Positions 48,641 to 59,745 of a stretch of 64,000 nucleotides of DNA are shown one piece after another. The translations under genes were made by a program, and so were the position numbers. How positions within the stretch are numbered: position 1 is the first letter of the stretch; each line of letters starts with the position of its first letter. The notes beneath the pieces were generated by a model that did no database searches, was not told where the DNA came from, and was given only the letters and a program-made list of their open reading frames with translations. Source of the DNA: Pyrus communis (Eukaryota > Streptophyta > Magnoliopsida > Rosales > Rosaceae); NCBI RefSeq assembly GCF_963583255.1, contig NC_084817.1:16270489-16334488 (forward strand), read 5' to 3'.

Positions 48641-49957
48641 TTCGAAGCTTGGTCTTTGATAACTTTTGGGGAATGGCATGGCATCGTAGTTTGCAGGGTA
48701 TGGTCTTTGGTACCCTAAGATTGGTGGAGTTATGGACATATGGAATTACGAATGTTCTCATCAAATATTTCCTTGATTTCTTGTCGTGTGATTTGATTTG
48801 AGGAACTTTCTTCTTTTTTCGTCTCACTACCACCAACAATGTTAGCCTTAACGGCTAGCTGTGCAGTTAATGCTGCAATTTCGACGTCTTCTTCAGCTAG
48901 CGTCCTTTGCATTTCTTGAAGCTGCTCTTCTAGACTTGATGTGCCAATTACCATGATTGACATAGACTCCACATCTTCATTTTTGCTCTTCAACCATTTA
49001 GGGATGTTGTTTGAGGCAAATGCCTTGGAACAGGGCTAATGTAGTCTTGCTTGAGCCATTGATTATTTAATATGACCAATACATGGTCGTGACTTGGCTT
49101 GGAGATCGGGGAATGCCCCCTGTGATTTCGAGCTAGCGTGAAGCCCCAAGACTTGGTTTTAAAACTTGACTTGAGATTTTGAAGATGGCCCCTGTAATAT
49201 GTGGGCTTGAACTCTCATTTCCTCATTGTCGTCTAGTTTCGGATTCGTCTTCTTGGACTTGACATATTTGTCACTTTGGAGTGCCTCCATAGGCAGTGTG
49301 TGTTAGCAACCTTGACTTTACCTTCAATGTACCGGGCTTGTGATTTGATATTTGAGACGGTATTGTCTTTCTTGGCAGGTTGTATACGCCTTGTGGTATT
49401 TTTTCTTGAAACTTTCTTTTCTTCTTTAAAAGAAACCACCCTTGCAGGCTCCGCATTGATTAACGTGATTGAAATTAAGCCAATCATGATTTTAGTTGTG
49501 GTGCAAGTTTTATCAACTGCAAATGCGTCAGTCTTGATGACTCTTTGCTTTTTGGTCTTCACAGCTTTGGTTAAATGCAAGTGGAGCCTTAGCAACTACG
49601 TTTGGGATGCCTTCAGTAGCTTCCATGGTAGCATCTTCACTTCTTCCTAAGAACTCGTTTCTTCACATTTTTGGTGGTGTTCTGTAATGGAGTCTTCTTC
49701 TACAGTCTTTGCGACTTTGGCAGTTGCCTTGTTGGCTTCGACTCCATGATTCGGCTTTTGGATATTGAGTGAGGCTAGTGCTTGATCAATGATGAATGAC
49801 ATTCGGTAACCAGTGCGCCTTACACATCTTGCCTTGGTATGAGTTGTCGGAAGCTCATGGAAGTAAACAATAACTTGTCGTGCCATCTCGTTTCCTGCGA
49901 AAAAAAATAAGTAGCACATAAGATTTCATTTATTCATAGACAGATGAAAAGGTGAAT
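48641..49957 (-). pseudogene. 5' part of the gypsy gag region
   Basis: Minus-strand fragments in changing frames: 49647-49919 (with NEMARQVIVYFHELPTTHTKARC), 49233-49595 (basic), and 48730-48993, which has a coiled-coil-like run (SSLEEQLQEMQRTLAEEDVEIAALTAQL) typical of the N-terminal part of Tat-type gag. Stops separate them. Confidence 0.55.
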
Positions 49958-49984
49958 GGGTCCCACTAGGTGTGCCAAAAATCA

Positions 49985-51730
49985 TGTTGAGCAAAAATTG
50001 TACACAATATGTAAACAAATAATTCACTCGACACAATTTCACCCTCATTCATTTTTCCGAAGAAGGTTTTTATTAATTCGAATTAGACCCATTCTAGGCT
50101 ACGCGCCTATTAATTACAACTCTTCTTTTGGGAAAGGAATACCCTTTGATTCCAACTTGAATAAATCGTAATTTGGGGATTTGGGTGTTTATTTCATTTT
50201 GCGACTACACCTAGGTCGAGCCTTAGATTGCCTACGTACCCTCGTTGAGGGATTAAGTCACTCGTAGTTCCTGATGTATTTGTTGGGGTTTGATGCCTTG
50301 TGCAATTTTAGCTTGTGTGAACAAGGACTTTGAGCTGTTGGAGCTTTTGATGCCTTGTGCAGTTTTAGCTCGTGCGGGCGAGGACTTTAAAATGTTGAAG
50401 AATTTGATGCCTTGTGCAGTTTTAGCTTGTGCGGGCGAGGACTTTGAGCCATTGGAGCTTTTGATTCCTTGTGCAGTTTTAGCTCATGCGGGCAAGGACT
50501 TTAAACTGTTGGAGAAAGTTTGAAATTTGATGCAGCTTTGTGCTATTTGATATTTGACATGACTTTATGCCATTTGAGACTTTTCTTCGACTTCGTGCCA
50601 TTTGAAACTTGACGTGGCTTCGTGCCATCTGAATTTAGAGCGGCTTTGTGCCATTTGACCAGTTTGGGAATTTGAAATTAAATTTGACGTAATGTAAGTC
50701 CATCGAGCTTGGTACTTTGAGGTGGTTCACGTCTACGGATTTTGAAGTGGTTCGAAGTTGTCTTCTATTTGATGCGGCAATGAGGCTGCAAAGGAGATGA
50801 GAGCGGTGCTGTTGTCATCGATTTGGGGTTTTGGAGACTGGGCTTAAGACTTTGGCAAAAGCAAGGTGCCCATTTGATTTATTTGAACCAAAAGATGATG
50901 ATTAGCGAAAAATGAATTGATGGGTTTTGACAAGAATGACCCATGTCTTTTCTTAATAATCAAAGCCCAGTGCATTTAGGGTGAGACCTAGACTCCCATG
51001 TGATGGGCGACCTTTCTTTCTTTGATTTGCCTTACTTTACTTTGTCTTTAAACCCATTTCATTTTGTCGTCATACCTTTCACTTTGTTGTCGCCTTTTAT
51101 CTTTGCACAACAACACAGCAAGTCTTTGCTGTCATATTGTTTGATAAAAGAAAGCGGCAGAGCAACATTTGTTTTTTTTTATAAATGCTTTTGTCAAGCT
51201 TTTATAGTTAGACTTTCTTTCAAAGGAAACCACATGATTTTATGTTGGAGAGCTGTGGCATTTTAAAGTTGCCACCTGAGTGTCTTTCCCATTTGATTTG
51301 GGGAGTTGTCAGCAAGCCTTTTCCTTCTCTTATCTTTCCAAGTCCAAATAGGATTTTTTTTTTCATTGAGTCAGGAAGATGGCTATCTATTTGAGGATGT
51401 GGCAATGCTTTTAGAACAAAGTCAATGAGAGTTGTTGCATGTCTTTGTTTACTTGTGGGACGAACACAATCTTGTTTTTGCATGCAAATTTTGTGAGTCA
51501 TCTCCACGTTATTTCTTTTTGAAATAATGATCTTTTTCAATCTTTGGTGTCGTAGAGCAGCTGCCGCTAATATAATTCTTGTTTTGTGCACAAAATTTAA
51601 TCTATGGGGGCCATTCTCATAATACTCACGTGCGTGGAAAGTTTTGGAAGAGCTTTGTTTCCCTCTCATCTTTTCTTTGCGTTTGCGTCAAATCTTCTAG
51701 CAACTTAGAAGACAACTTTCAAAAGATAAA
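49985..51730 (-). repeat. 5' LTR of the gag-only element, 5'-truncated
   Basis: Ends at GCTCAACA (minus strand) next to the PBS. The expected start TGTTGAGCC is not found before 5S spacer sequence resumes at about 51730. Little overlap with the 3' LTR part is visible, as if different portions of a long LTR survive on the two sides. Confidence 0.6.
50293..50520 (+). repeat. 57-bp tandem repeat, four copies, in the LTR
   Basis: Four units starting atgccttgtgcagttttagc, each containing gggcgaggactt, head to tail. Because 57 is a multiple of three, all four stay in one open frame of 19-residue repeats (MPCAVLARAGEDF..); this is most likely incidental. Confidence 0.93.
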
Positions 51731-51828
51731 GTAAAATTAATACTCTATTTCTTTCATCTCCCAGACACGAGACTTGGTTATAAACTACTTGTGTAGCAAA
51801 TAAAACAATTTGAAAAAAAAAATGTGGG

Positions 51829-51947
51829 GGGATGCAACACGAGGACATCCCAGGAGGTCACACATTCTAGTATTACTCTCGTCCAAACTCGCTTAACTTC
51901 GGAGTTCTGATGGGATCCGGTGCATGTGAGTTGGTATGATCGCATCC
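51829..51947 (-). pseudogene. 5S rRNA copy, moderately diverged
   Basis: 119 nt; changes: gaggacatccc, cacacattctagtattac, ctcgtcc. The 5' half, with the helix II pair, is intact. Upstream TATATA is kept (gtatataacc on the plus strand). Confidence 0.85.
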
Positions 51948-52185
51948 GTTACTCTACAACTTGTAATTGTATATAACCATTTCTTTGCCCATCATCCCGT
52001 AACTTTTAAGCATGTGCAAACCATATCGGCTCCAAACGTCCACACAAAATTCAAAAATATTAATCAACATGATCCCTTGAAATTTAAAAAGACAAAATAA
52101 AATAAATACTCTATTTCTTTCATCTCCCAGACACGAGACTTGGTTATGAACGACGTGCATTGCAAAAAAAAAAAAAAAGGTTGGG

Positions 52186-52304
52186 GGGATGCAACACGAG
52201 GACTTCCCAGGAGGTCACCTATCCTCGTACTACTCTCGCCCAAACTCGCTTAACTTTAGAGTTCTAATGGGATCCAGTGCACATGAGTTGGTATGATCAC
52301 ATCT
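52186..52304 (-). pseudogene. 5S rRNA pseudogene
   Basis: 119 nt; changes include acctatcctcg, aactttagag, gttctaatgggatccag, gcacatgag and atcacatct. Confidence 0.85.
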
Positions 52305-52359
52305 GTTAATCTACGATTTGTAATTGTATATAACCAATTCTTTGGCCATCTCCAATAAC

Positions 52360-52478
52360 GGGATGCGACACGAGGACTTCCCAGGAGGTCCCCCATCCTA
52401 GTAATACTCTCTCCTAAACTCGCTTAACTACGAAGTTCTGATGGGATCCAGTGCATGTGAGTTGGTTTGATTGCATCC
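52360..52478 (-). pseudogene. 5S rRNA pseudogene with shortened spacer
   Basis: 119 nt; only 174 bp from its left neighbour, so most of one spacer, including the T-tract, is deleted. Changes include gatgcgacacg, cccccatcc and actctctcctaaac. Confidence 0.85.
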
Positions 52479-52663
52479 GTTAGTCTACGACTTGTAATTG
52501 TATATAACCATTTCCTTGTCCTCTGCACGAAATTCATAAATATTACGAAATTTAAAAAGATAAAATAAAATTAACACTCTATTTCTTTCATCTCCCAGAC
52601 ACGAGGCTCGGTTACAAATGACGCGTGTCACAAAAAATTAAAAAATAAAAAAAAATAGGTGGG

Positions 52664-52782
52664 AGGATGCAACACGAGGACTTCCCAAGAGGTGACCCAT
52701 CCTAGTACAACTCTTGCCCAAACTCATTTAACTTCAGAGTTCTGATGGGATCTGGTACATGTGAGTTGGTATGATCGCATCC
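52664..52782 (-). pseudogene. 5S rRNA pseudogene
   Basis: 119 nt; changes include cccaagaggtgaccc, tagtacaactcttgcc, actcatttaac and tctggtac. Confidence 0.85.
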
Positions 52783-52973
52783 GTTGGTCTATGACTTGTA
52801 ATTGTATATAACCATTTCGTTGCCATTGGCACGAAATTCAAAAATATTACGAAATTTAAAAAGATAAAATAAAATTAATACTCTATTTCTTTCATCTCCC
52901 GGACATGAGGCTCGATCATATACGACGTGTGTCACAAAAAAAAAGAAATAAATAAATAAAAAACAGAGGTGCG

Positions 52974-53092
52974 GGGATGCAACACAAGAACTTCCTAAGG
53001 GGTCACCCATCCTAGTACTACTCTCACCCAAACTCGCTTAACTTCAAAGTTCTGATGGGATCCAATGCTTTTGAGTTGGTATGATCGCATCC
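52974..53092 (-). pseudogene. 5S rRNA pseudogene
   Basis: 119 nt; changes include acaagaacttcctaagggg and tccaatgcttttgag. Confidence 0.85.
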
Positions 53093-53259
53093 GTTAGTCT
53101 ATGACTTGTAATTGTATATAACCATTTCTTTGCCCACGAAATTCAAAAATATTACGAAATTTAAAAAGATAAAATAAAAGTAATACACTATTCATTTCAT
53201 CTCCCAGACACAAGGCTCGGTTATATACAATGCGTGTCACAAAAAAACAAATAGGTGGG

Positions 53260-53378
53260 GGCATGCAACACGAGGACTTCCTAGGAGGTCACCCATCCTA
53301 GTCCTACTCTCGCCCAAACTCGCTTAACTTCGGAGTTCTGATAGGATCCGGTGCATGTGAGTTGGTATGATCGCATCC
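53260..53378 (-). rRNA. 5S rRNA copy, near consensus
   Basis: 119 nt; few changes (gcatgcaac, cctaggagg, tagtcctac, gataggatcc). It marks the transition from the decayed region to the regular array. Confidence 0.75.
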
Positions 53379-53538
53379 GTTAGTCTACGACTTATAATTG
53401 TAAATAACCATTTCTTTGCCGTTTGCACGGAATTCAAAAAAAATGAAATAAAATTAATACTCTATTTCTTTCATCTCCCAAACACGAGGCCAGGTTATAC
53501 GACGCGCATCCCTAAAAAAAAAAAAAAAAAAAGATTGG

Positions 53539-53599
53539 GGGATGCAACACGAGGACTTCCCAGGAAGTCACCCATCCAAGTACTACACTCGCCCAAACT
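53539..53599 (-). pseudogene. 5S rRNA pseudogene, 5' half deleted
   Basis: Ends abruptly at cgcccaaact and continues as spacer tctttgccg. The internal promoter and helix II partner are gone. The deletion joins two short matching words (aact/tcttt). Confidence 0.9.
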
Positions 53600-53728
53600 T
53601 CTTTGCCGTTTGCACGAATTTCAAAAAAAACAAATAAAATTAGTACTACTACTCTATTTCTTTCATCTCCCAAACACGACGCTCGGTTATATACGACGCG
53701 CTTCCCCAAAAAAAAAAAAAAAGATTGG

Positions 53729-53847
53729 GGGATGCAACACGAGGACTTCCCAGGACGTCACCCATCCTAGTACTACTCTCGCCCAAACTCGCTTAACTTC
53801 AGAGTTCTGATGGGATCCAGTGCATGTGAGTTGGTATGATCGCATCC
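53729..53847 (-). rRNA. 5S rRNA gene, array copy 1
   Basis: Plus-strand changes from the array consensus: aggacgtca, ttcagag, tccagtg. Confidence 0.85.
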
Positions 53848-54018
53848 GTTAGTCTACGACTTGTAATTCTATTTAACCATTTCTTTGCCGTTTGCACGAA
53901 TTTCAAAAAAAAAACAAATAAAATTAGTACTACTACTCTATTTCTTTCATCTCCCAAACACGACGCTCCGTTATATACGACGCGCTTCCCCAAAAAAAAA
54001 AAAAAAAAAAAAGATTGA

Positions 54019-54137
54019 GGGATGCAACACGAGGACTTCCCAGGAGGTCACCCATATTAGTACTACTCTCGCCCAAACTCGCTTAACTTCGGAGTTCTGA
54101 TGGGATCCGGTGCTTGTGAGTTGGTATGATCTCATTC
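54019..54137 (-). rRNA. 5S rRNA gene, array copy 2
   Basis: Changes: cccatatta, gcttgtgag, and a changed 5' end (ctcattc). Shares these with copies 8 and 17, marking a higher-order repeat. Confidence 0.8.
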
Positions 54138-54306
54138 GTTTGTCTACGACCTGTAATTCTATTTAACCATTTCTTTGCCGTTTGCACGAATTTCAAAAAT
54201 AAAACAAATAAAATTAGTACTACTACTCTATTTCTTTCATCTCCCAGGCACGACGCTCGGTTATATACGACGCGCTTCCCCAAAAAAAAAAAAAAAAAAA
54301 GATTGG

Positions 54307-54425
54307 GGGATGCAACACGAGGACTTCCCAGGAGGTCACCCATATTAGTACTACTCTCGCCCAAACTCGCTTAACTTCGGAGTTCTGATGGGATCCGGTG
54401 CATGTGAGTTGGTATGAACGCATCC
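54307..54425 (-). rRNA. 5S rRNA gene, array copy 3
   Basis: Changes: cccatatta and gaacgcatcc (position 8 of the RNA). Confidence 0.85.
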
Positions 54426-54597
54426 GTTAGTCTACGACTTGTAATTCTATTTAACCATTTCTTTGCCGTTTGCACGAATTTCAAAAAAAAAACAAATAAA
54501 ATTAGTACTACTACTCTATTTCTTTCATCTCCCAAACACGACGCTCGGTTATATACGACGCGCTTCCCCAAAAAAAAAAAAAAAAAAAAAAGATTGG

Positions 54598-54716
54598 GGG
54601 ATGCAACACGAGGACTTCCCAGGAGGTCACCCATCCTATTACTACTCTCGCCCAAACTCACTTAACTTCGGAGTTCTGATGGGATCCGGTGCATGTGAGT
54701 TGGTATGAACGCATCC
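54598..54716 (-). rRNA. 5S rRNA gene, array copy 4
   Basis: Changes: cctattac, aactcactt (breaks one helix II pair) and gaacgcatcc. Confidence 0.85.
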
Positions 54717-54878
54717 GTCAGTCTACGACTTGTAATTCTATTTAACCATTTCTTTGCCGTTTGCACGAATTTCAAAAAAAAAAACAAATAAAATTAGTAC
54801 TACTACTCTATTTCTTTCATCTCCCAAACACGACGCTAGGTTATATACGACGCGCTTCCCCAAAAAAAAAAAGAATGG

Positions 54879-54997
54879 GGGATGCAACACGAGGACTTCC
54901 CAGGAGGTCACCCATCCTAGTACTACTCTCGCCCAAACTCGCTTAACTTCGGAGTTCTGATGGGATACGGTGCATGTGAGTTGGTATGATCGCATCC
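54879..54997 (-). rRNA. 5S rRNA gene, array copy 5
   Basis: One change (gggatacgg). Short T-tract preceded by aagaatggg, shared with copy 11. Confidence 0.88.
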
Positions 54998-55160
54998 GTC
55001 AGTCTACGACTTGTAATTCTATTTAACCATTTCTTTGCCGTTTGCACGAATTTCAAAAAAAAATACAAATGAAATTAGTACTACTACTCTATTTCTTTCA
55101 TCTCCCAAACACGACGCTCGGTTATATACGACGCGCTTCCCCAAAAAAAAAAAAGATTGG

Positions 55161-55278
55161 GGGATGCAACACGAGGACTTCCCAGGAGGTCACCCATCCG
55201 AGTACTACTCTCGCCCAAACTCGCTTAACTTCGGAGTTCTGATTGGATCCGGTGTTGTGAGTTGGTATGATCACATCC
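55161..55278 (-). rRNA. 5S rRNA gene, array copy 6
   Basis: 118 nt: one base lost in ggtgttgtgag; also catccgag, ctgattgg and atcacatcc. Confidence 0.8.
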
Positions 55279-55442
55279 GTTAGTCTACGACTTGTAATTC
55301 TATTTAACCATTTCTTTGCAGTTTGCATGAATTTCAAAAAAAAAAAAGCAAATAAAATTAGTACTACTACTCTATTTCTTTCATCTCCCAAACACGACGC
55401 TCGGTTATATACGACGCGCTTCCCCAAAAAAAAAAAGATTGA

Positions 55443-55561
55443 GGGATGCAACACGAGGACTTCCCAGGAGGTCACCCATCCTAGTACAACTCTCGCCCAA
55501 ACTCACTTAACTTCGGAGTTCTGATGGGATCCGGTGCATGTGAGTTGGTATGAACGCATCC
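55443..55561 (-). rRNA. 5S rRNA gene, array copy 7
   Basis: Changes: tagtacaac, aactcactt, gaacgcatcc. Confidence 0.85.
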
Positions 55562-55724
55562 GTTAGCCTACGACTTGTAATTCTATTTAACCATTTCTTT
55601 GCCATTTGCACGAATTTCAAAAAAAAAAAAACAAATAAAATTAGTACTACTACTCTATTTCTTTCATCTCCCAAACACGACGCTCGGTTATATACGACGC
55701 GCTTCCCCAAAAAAAAAAGATTGG

Positions 55725-55843
55725 GGGATGCAACACGAGGACTTCCCAGGAGGTCACCCATATTAGTACTACTCTCGCCCAAACTCGCTTAACTTCGGAG
55801 TTCTGATGGGATCCGGTGCTTGTGAGTTGGTATGATCGCATTC
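55725..55843 (-). rRNA. 5S rRNA gene, array copy 8
   Basis: Changes: cccatatta, gcttgtgag, cgcattc; pattern of copy 2, six units earlier. Confidence 0.82.
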
Positions 55844-56013
55844 GTTTGTCTACGACCTGTAATTCTATTTAACCATTTCTTTGCCGTTTGCACGAATTTC
55901 AAAAATAAAACAAATAAAATTAGTACTACTACTCTATTTCTTTCATCTCCCAGGCACGACGCTCGGTTATATACGACGCGCTTCCCCAAAAAAAAAAAAA
56001 AAAAAAAGATTGG

Positions 56014-56132
56014 GGGATGCAACACGAGGACTTCCCAGGAGGTCACCCATATTAATACTACTCTCGCCCAAACTCGCTTAACTTCGGAGTTCTGATGGGA
56101 TCCGGTGCATGTGAGTTGGTATGAACGCAGCC
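56014..56132 (-). rRNA. 5S rRNA gene, array copy 9
   Basis: Changes: cccatattaatac and gaacgcagcc. Confidence 0.82.
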
Positions 56133-56301
56133 GTTAGTCTACGACTTGTAATTCTATTTAACCATTTCTTTGCCGTTTGCATGAATTTCAAAAAAAAAAA
56201 TAATAAAATTAGTACTACTACTCTATTTCTTTCATCTCCCAAACACGACGCCCGGTTATATACGACGCGCTTCCCCCAAAAAAAAAAAAAAAAAAGATTG
56301 G

Positions 56302-56420
56302 GGGATGCAACACGAGGACTTCCCAGGAGGTCACCCATCCTAGTACTACTCTCGCCCAAACTCACTTAACTTCGGAGTTCTGATGGGATCCGGCGCATGT
56401 GAGTTGGTATGAACGCATCC
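56302..56420 (-). rRNA. 5S rRNA gene, array copy 10
   Basis: Changes: aactcactt, tccggcgc, gaacgcatcc. Confidence 0.85.
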
Positions 56421-56581
56421 GTCAGTCTACGACTTGTAATTCTATTTAACCATTTCTTTGCCGTTTGCACGAATTTCAAAAAAAAAACAAATAAAATTAG
56501 TACAACTACTCTATTTCTTTCATCTCCCAAACACGACGCTAGGTTATATACGACGCGCTTCCCCAAAAAAAAAAAGAATGG

Positions 56582-56700
56582 GGGATGCAACACGAGGACT
56601 TCCCAGGATGTCACCCATCCTAGTACTACCCTCGCCCAAACTCGCTTAACTTCGGAGTTCTGATGGGATCCGGTGCATGTGAGTTGGTATGATCGCATCC
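56582..56700 (-). rRNA. 5S rRNA gene, array copy 11
   Basis: Changes: aggatgtca and actaccctcg. Confidence 0.87.
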
Positions 56701-56860
56701 GTTAGTTTACGACTTGTAATTCTGTTTAACCATTTATTTGCCGTTTGCACGAATTTCAAAAAAAAAACAAATAAAATTAGTACTACTACTCTATTTCTTT
56801 CATCTCCCAAACACGACGCTTGGTTATATACGACGCGCTTCCCCAAAAAAAAAAGATTGG

Positions 56861-56979
56861 GGGATGCAACACGAGGACTTCCCAGGAGGTCACCCATATT
56901 AGTACTACAATCGCCCAAACTCGCTTAACTTCGGAGTTCTGATGGGATCCGGTGCATGTGAGTTGGTTTGATCGCATCC
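56861..56979 (-). rRNA. 5S rRNA gene, array copy 12
   Basis: Changes: cccatatta, actacaatcg, ggtttgatc. Confidence 0.83.
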
Positions 56980-57137
56980 GTTAGTTTACGACTTGTAATT
57001 CCATTTAACCATTTCTTTGCCGTTTGCACGAATTTAAAAAAAAACAAATAAAATTAGTACTACTACTCTATTTCTTCCATCTCCCAAACACGACGCTCGG
57101 TTATATACGACGCGCTTCCCCAAAAAAAAAAGATTGG

Positions 57138-57256
57138 GGGATGCAACACGAGGACTTCCCAGGAGGTCACCCATCCTAGTACTACTCTCGGCCAAACTCG
57201 CTTAACTTCGGAGTTCTGATTGGATCCGGTGCTTGTGAGTTGGTATGATCACATCC
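57138..57256 (-). rRNA. 5S rRNA gene, array copy 13
   Basis: Changes: ctcggcc, ctgattgg, gcttgtgag, atcacatcc. Confidence 0.83.
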
Positions 57257-57429
57257 GTTAGTCTACGACTTGTAATTCTATTTAACCATTTGTTTGCCGT
57301 TTGCACGAATTTCAAAAAAAAAAACAAATAAAATTAGTACTACTACTCTATTTCTTTCATTTCCCAAACACGACGCTCGGTTATATACGACGCGCTTCCC
57401 CAAAAAAAAAAAAAAAAAAAAAAGATTGG

Positions 57430-57548
57430 AGGATGCAACACGAGGACTTCCCAGGAGGTCACCCATTCTAGTACTACTCTCGCCCACACTCGCTTAACTT
57501 CGGAGTTCTGATTGGATCTGGTGCTTGTGAGTTGGTATGATCACATCC
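57430..57548 (-). rRNA. 5S rRNA gene, array copy 14
   Basis: Changes: aggatgc, cccattcta, gcccacactcg, ctgattggatctgg, gcttgtgag, atcacatcc. Among the most diverged in the regular array. Confidence 0.78.
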
Positions 57549-57724
57549 GTTAGTCTGCGACTTGTAATTATATTTAACCATTTTTTTGCCGTTTGCACGA
57601 ATTTCAAAAAAAAAAACAAATAAAATTAGTACTACTACTCTATTTCTTTCATCTCCCAAACACGACGCTCGGTTATATACGACGCGCTTCCCCAAAAAAA
57701 AAAAAAAAAAAAAAAAAAGATTAT

Positions 57725-57843
57725 GGGATGCAACACGAGGACTTCCCAGGAGGTCACCAATCCTAGTACTACTCTCGCCCAAACTCGCTTAACTTCGGAG
57801 TTCTGATGGGATCCGATGAATGTGAGTTGGTATGAACGCATCC
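57725..57843 (-). rRNA. 5S rRNA gene, array copy 15
   Basis: Changes: caccaatcc, tccgatgaatg, gaacgcatcc. Identical to copy 16, together with the spacer. Confidence 0.83.
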
Positions 57844-58019
57844 GTCAGTCTACGACTTGTAATTCTATTTAACCATTTCTTTGTCGTTTGCACGAATTTC
57901 AAAAAAAAAAACAAATAAAATTAGTACTACTACTCTATTTCTTTCATCTCCCAAACACGACGCTCGGTTATATACGACGCGCTTCCCCAAAAAAAAAAAA
58001 AAAAAAAAAAAAAGATTAT

Positions 58020-58138
58020 GGGATGCAACACGAGGACTTCCCAGGAGGTCACCAATCCTAGTACTACTCTCGCCCAAACTCGCTTAACTTCGGAGTTCTG
58101 ATGGGATCCGATGAATGTGAGTTGGTATGAACGCATCC
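58020..58138 (-). rRNA. 5S rRNA gene, array copy 16
   Basis: Same changes as copy 15, 295 bp away: a very recent single-unit duplication. Confidence 0.83.
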
Positions 58139-58311
58139 GTCAGTCTACGACTTGTAATTCTATTTAACCATTTCTTTGTCGTTTGCACGAATTTCAAAAA
58201 AAAAACAAATAAAATTAGTACTACTACTCTATTTCTTTCATCTCCCAAACACAACACTCGGTTACATACGACGCACTTCCCCAAAAAAAAAAAAAAAAAA
58301 AAAAAGATTGG

Positions 58312-58430
58312 GGGATGCAACACGAGGATTTCCCAGGAGGTCACCCATATTAGTACTACTCTCGGCCAAACTCGCTTAACTTCGGAGTTCTGATGGGATC
58401 CGGTGCTTGTGAGTTGGTATGATCGCATTC
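58312..58430 (-). rRNA. 5S rRNA gene, array copy 17
   Basis: Changes: gaggatttccc, cccatatta, ctcggcc, gcttgtgag, cgcattc; pattern of copies 2 and 8. Confidence 0.8.
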
Positions 58431-58603
58431 GTTTGTCTACGAGTTGTAATTCTATTTAACCATTTCTTTGCCGTTTGCACGAATTTCAAAAATAAAACAA
58501 ATAAAATTAGTACGACTACTCTATTTCTTTCATCTCCCACGCACGACGCTCGGTTATATACGACGCGCTTCCCCAAAAAAACAAAAAATAAAAAAAAGAT
58601 TGG

Positions 58604-58722
58604 GGGATGCAACACGAGGACTTCCCAGGAGATCACCCATATTAGTACTACTCACGCCCAAACTCGCTTAACTTCGGAGTTCTGATGGGATCCGGTGCAT
58701 GTGAGTTGGTTTGATCGCATCC
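58604..58722 (-). rRNA. 5S rRNA gene, array copy 18
   Basis: Changes: aggagatca, cccatatta, actcacgcc, ggtttgatc. Confidence 0.8.
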
Positions 58723-58894
58723 GTTAGTCTACGACTTGTAATTCCATTTAACCATTTCTTTGCCGTTTGCACGAATTTAAAAAAAAAACAAATAAAATTA
58801 GTACTACTACTCTATTTCTTTCCTCTCCCAAACACGACGCTCGGTTATATACGACGCGCTTCCCCAAAAAAAAAAAGAAAAAAAAAAAGATTGG

Positions 58895-59013
58895 TGGATG
58901 CAACACGAGGACTTCCCAGGAGGTCACCCATCCTAGTACTACTCTCGCCCAAACTCGCTTAACTTCGGAGTTCTGATGGGATCCGGTGCATGTGAGTTGG
59001 TATGAACGCATCC
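58895..59013 (-). rRNA. 5S rRNA gene, array copy 19
   Basis: Only the RNA's 3' end (tggatgc) and gaacgcatcc differ from consensus. Confidence 0.88.
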
Positions 59014-59176
59014 GTCAGTCTACGACTTGTAATTCTATTTAACCATTTCTTTGCCGTTTGCACGAATTTCAAAAAAAAAACCAAATAAAATTAGTACTAC
59101 TACTCTATTTCTTTCATCTCCCAAACACGACGCTAGGTTTTATACGACGCGCTTCCCCAAAAAAAAAAAAGATTGG

Positions 59177-59295
59177 GGGATGCAACACGAGGACTTCCCA
59201 GGAGGTCACCCATCCTAGTACTACTCCCGCCCAAACTCGCTTAACTTCGGAGTTCTGATGGGATCCGGTGCATGTGAGTTGGTATGATCGCATCC
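59177..59295 (-). rRNA. 5S rRNA gene, array copy 20
   Basis: One change (actactcccgcc). Confidence 0.9.
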
Positions 59296-59456
59296 GTTAG
59301 TTTACGACTTGTAATTCTATTTAACCATTTCTTTGCCGTTTGCACGAATTTCAAACAAAAAACAAATAAAATTAGTACTACTACTCTATTTCTTTCATCT
59401 CCCAAACACGACGCTCGGTTATATACGACGCGCTTCCCCAAAAAAAAAAAGATTGG

Positions 59457-59575
59457 GGGAAGCAACACGAGGACTTCTCAGGAGGTCACCCATATTAGTA
59501 CTACTCTCGCCCAAACTCGCTTAACTTCGGAGTTCTGATGGGATCCGGTGCATGTGAGTTGGTTTGATCTCATCC
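59457..59575 (-). rRNA. 5S rRNA gene, array copy 21
   Basis: Changes: ggaagcaac, acttctcagg, cccatatta, ggtttgatctc. Confidence 0.8.
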
Positions 59576-59745
59576 GTTAGTCTACGACTTGTAATTCCAT
59601 TTAACCATTTCTTTGCCGTTTGCACGAATTTAAAAAAAAAACAAATAAAATTAGTTCTACTACTCTATTTCTTTCATCTCCCAAACACGACGCTCGGTTA
59701 TATACGACGCGCTTCCCCAAAAAAAAAAAAAAAAAAAAAGATTGG

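Larger units (their letters stand above)
46087..51730 (-). mobile_element. Gag-only gypsy element (TR-GAG-like) with truncated LTRs
   Basis: On the minus strand the 5' LTR ends ..GCTCAACA at 49985, followed by a primer-binding site (about 49958-49980, TTTTGGCACACCTAGTGGG, the form used by Tat-type elements). Gag frames follow, then a G-rich tract (47345-47356) and the 3' LTR start TGTTGAGCC (47344 leftward). The ends TGTTGAGC/GCTCAACA mirror each other. No protease or pol lies between PBS and polypurine tract (2.6 kb). Both outer LTR ends are lost where the element meets 5S sequence. This fits the described class of terminal-repeat elements carrying only gag. Confidence 0.7.
38950..53538 (-). 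repeat. Degenerate 5S rDNA region (array edge), interrupted by mobile elements
   Basis: Diverged 5S-like copies and their spacers occupy 38950-42304, 43479-43576, 45488-46086 and about 51730-53538. Spacer words such as cgaaattcaaaaatattaatc, tttcccattcttttctttcatct and tatgacttgtaattgtatataacc recur. Most copy-to-copy distances are 280-420 bp, against about 280-305 bp in the array to the right. Some sub-blocks are doubled inside single spacers (for example 39010-39240). The gaps are filled by the elements listed separately. Confidence 0.9.

Noticed and set aside
50290..50523. Protein of four 19-residue repeats
   Set aside because: Explained by a 57-bp tandem repeat in an LTR; no flanking gene structure, and the start codon would not be ATG-optimal.
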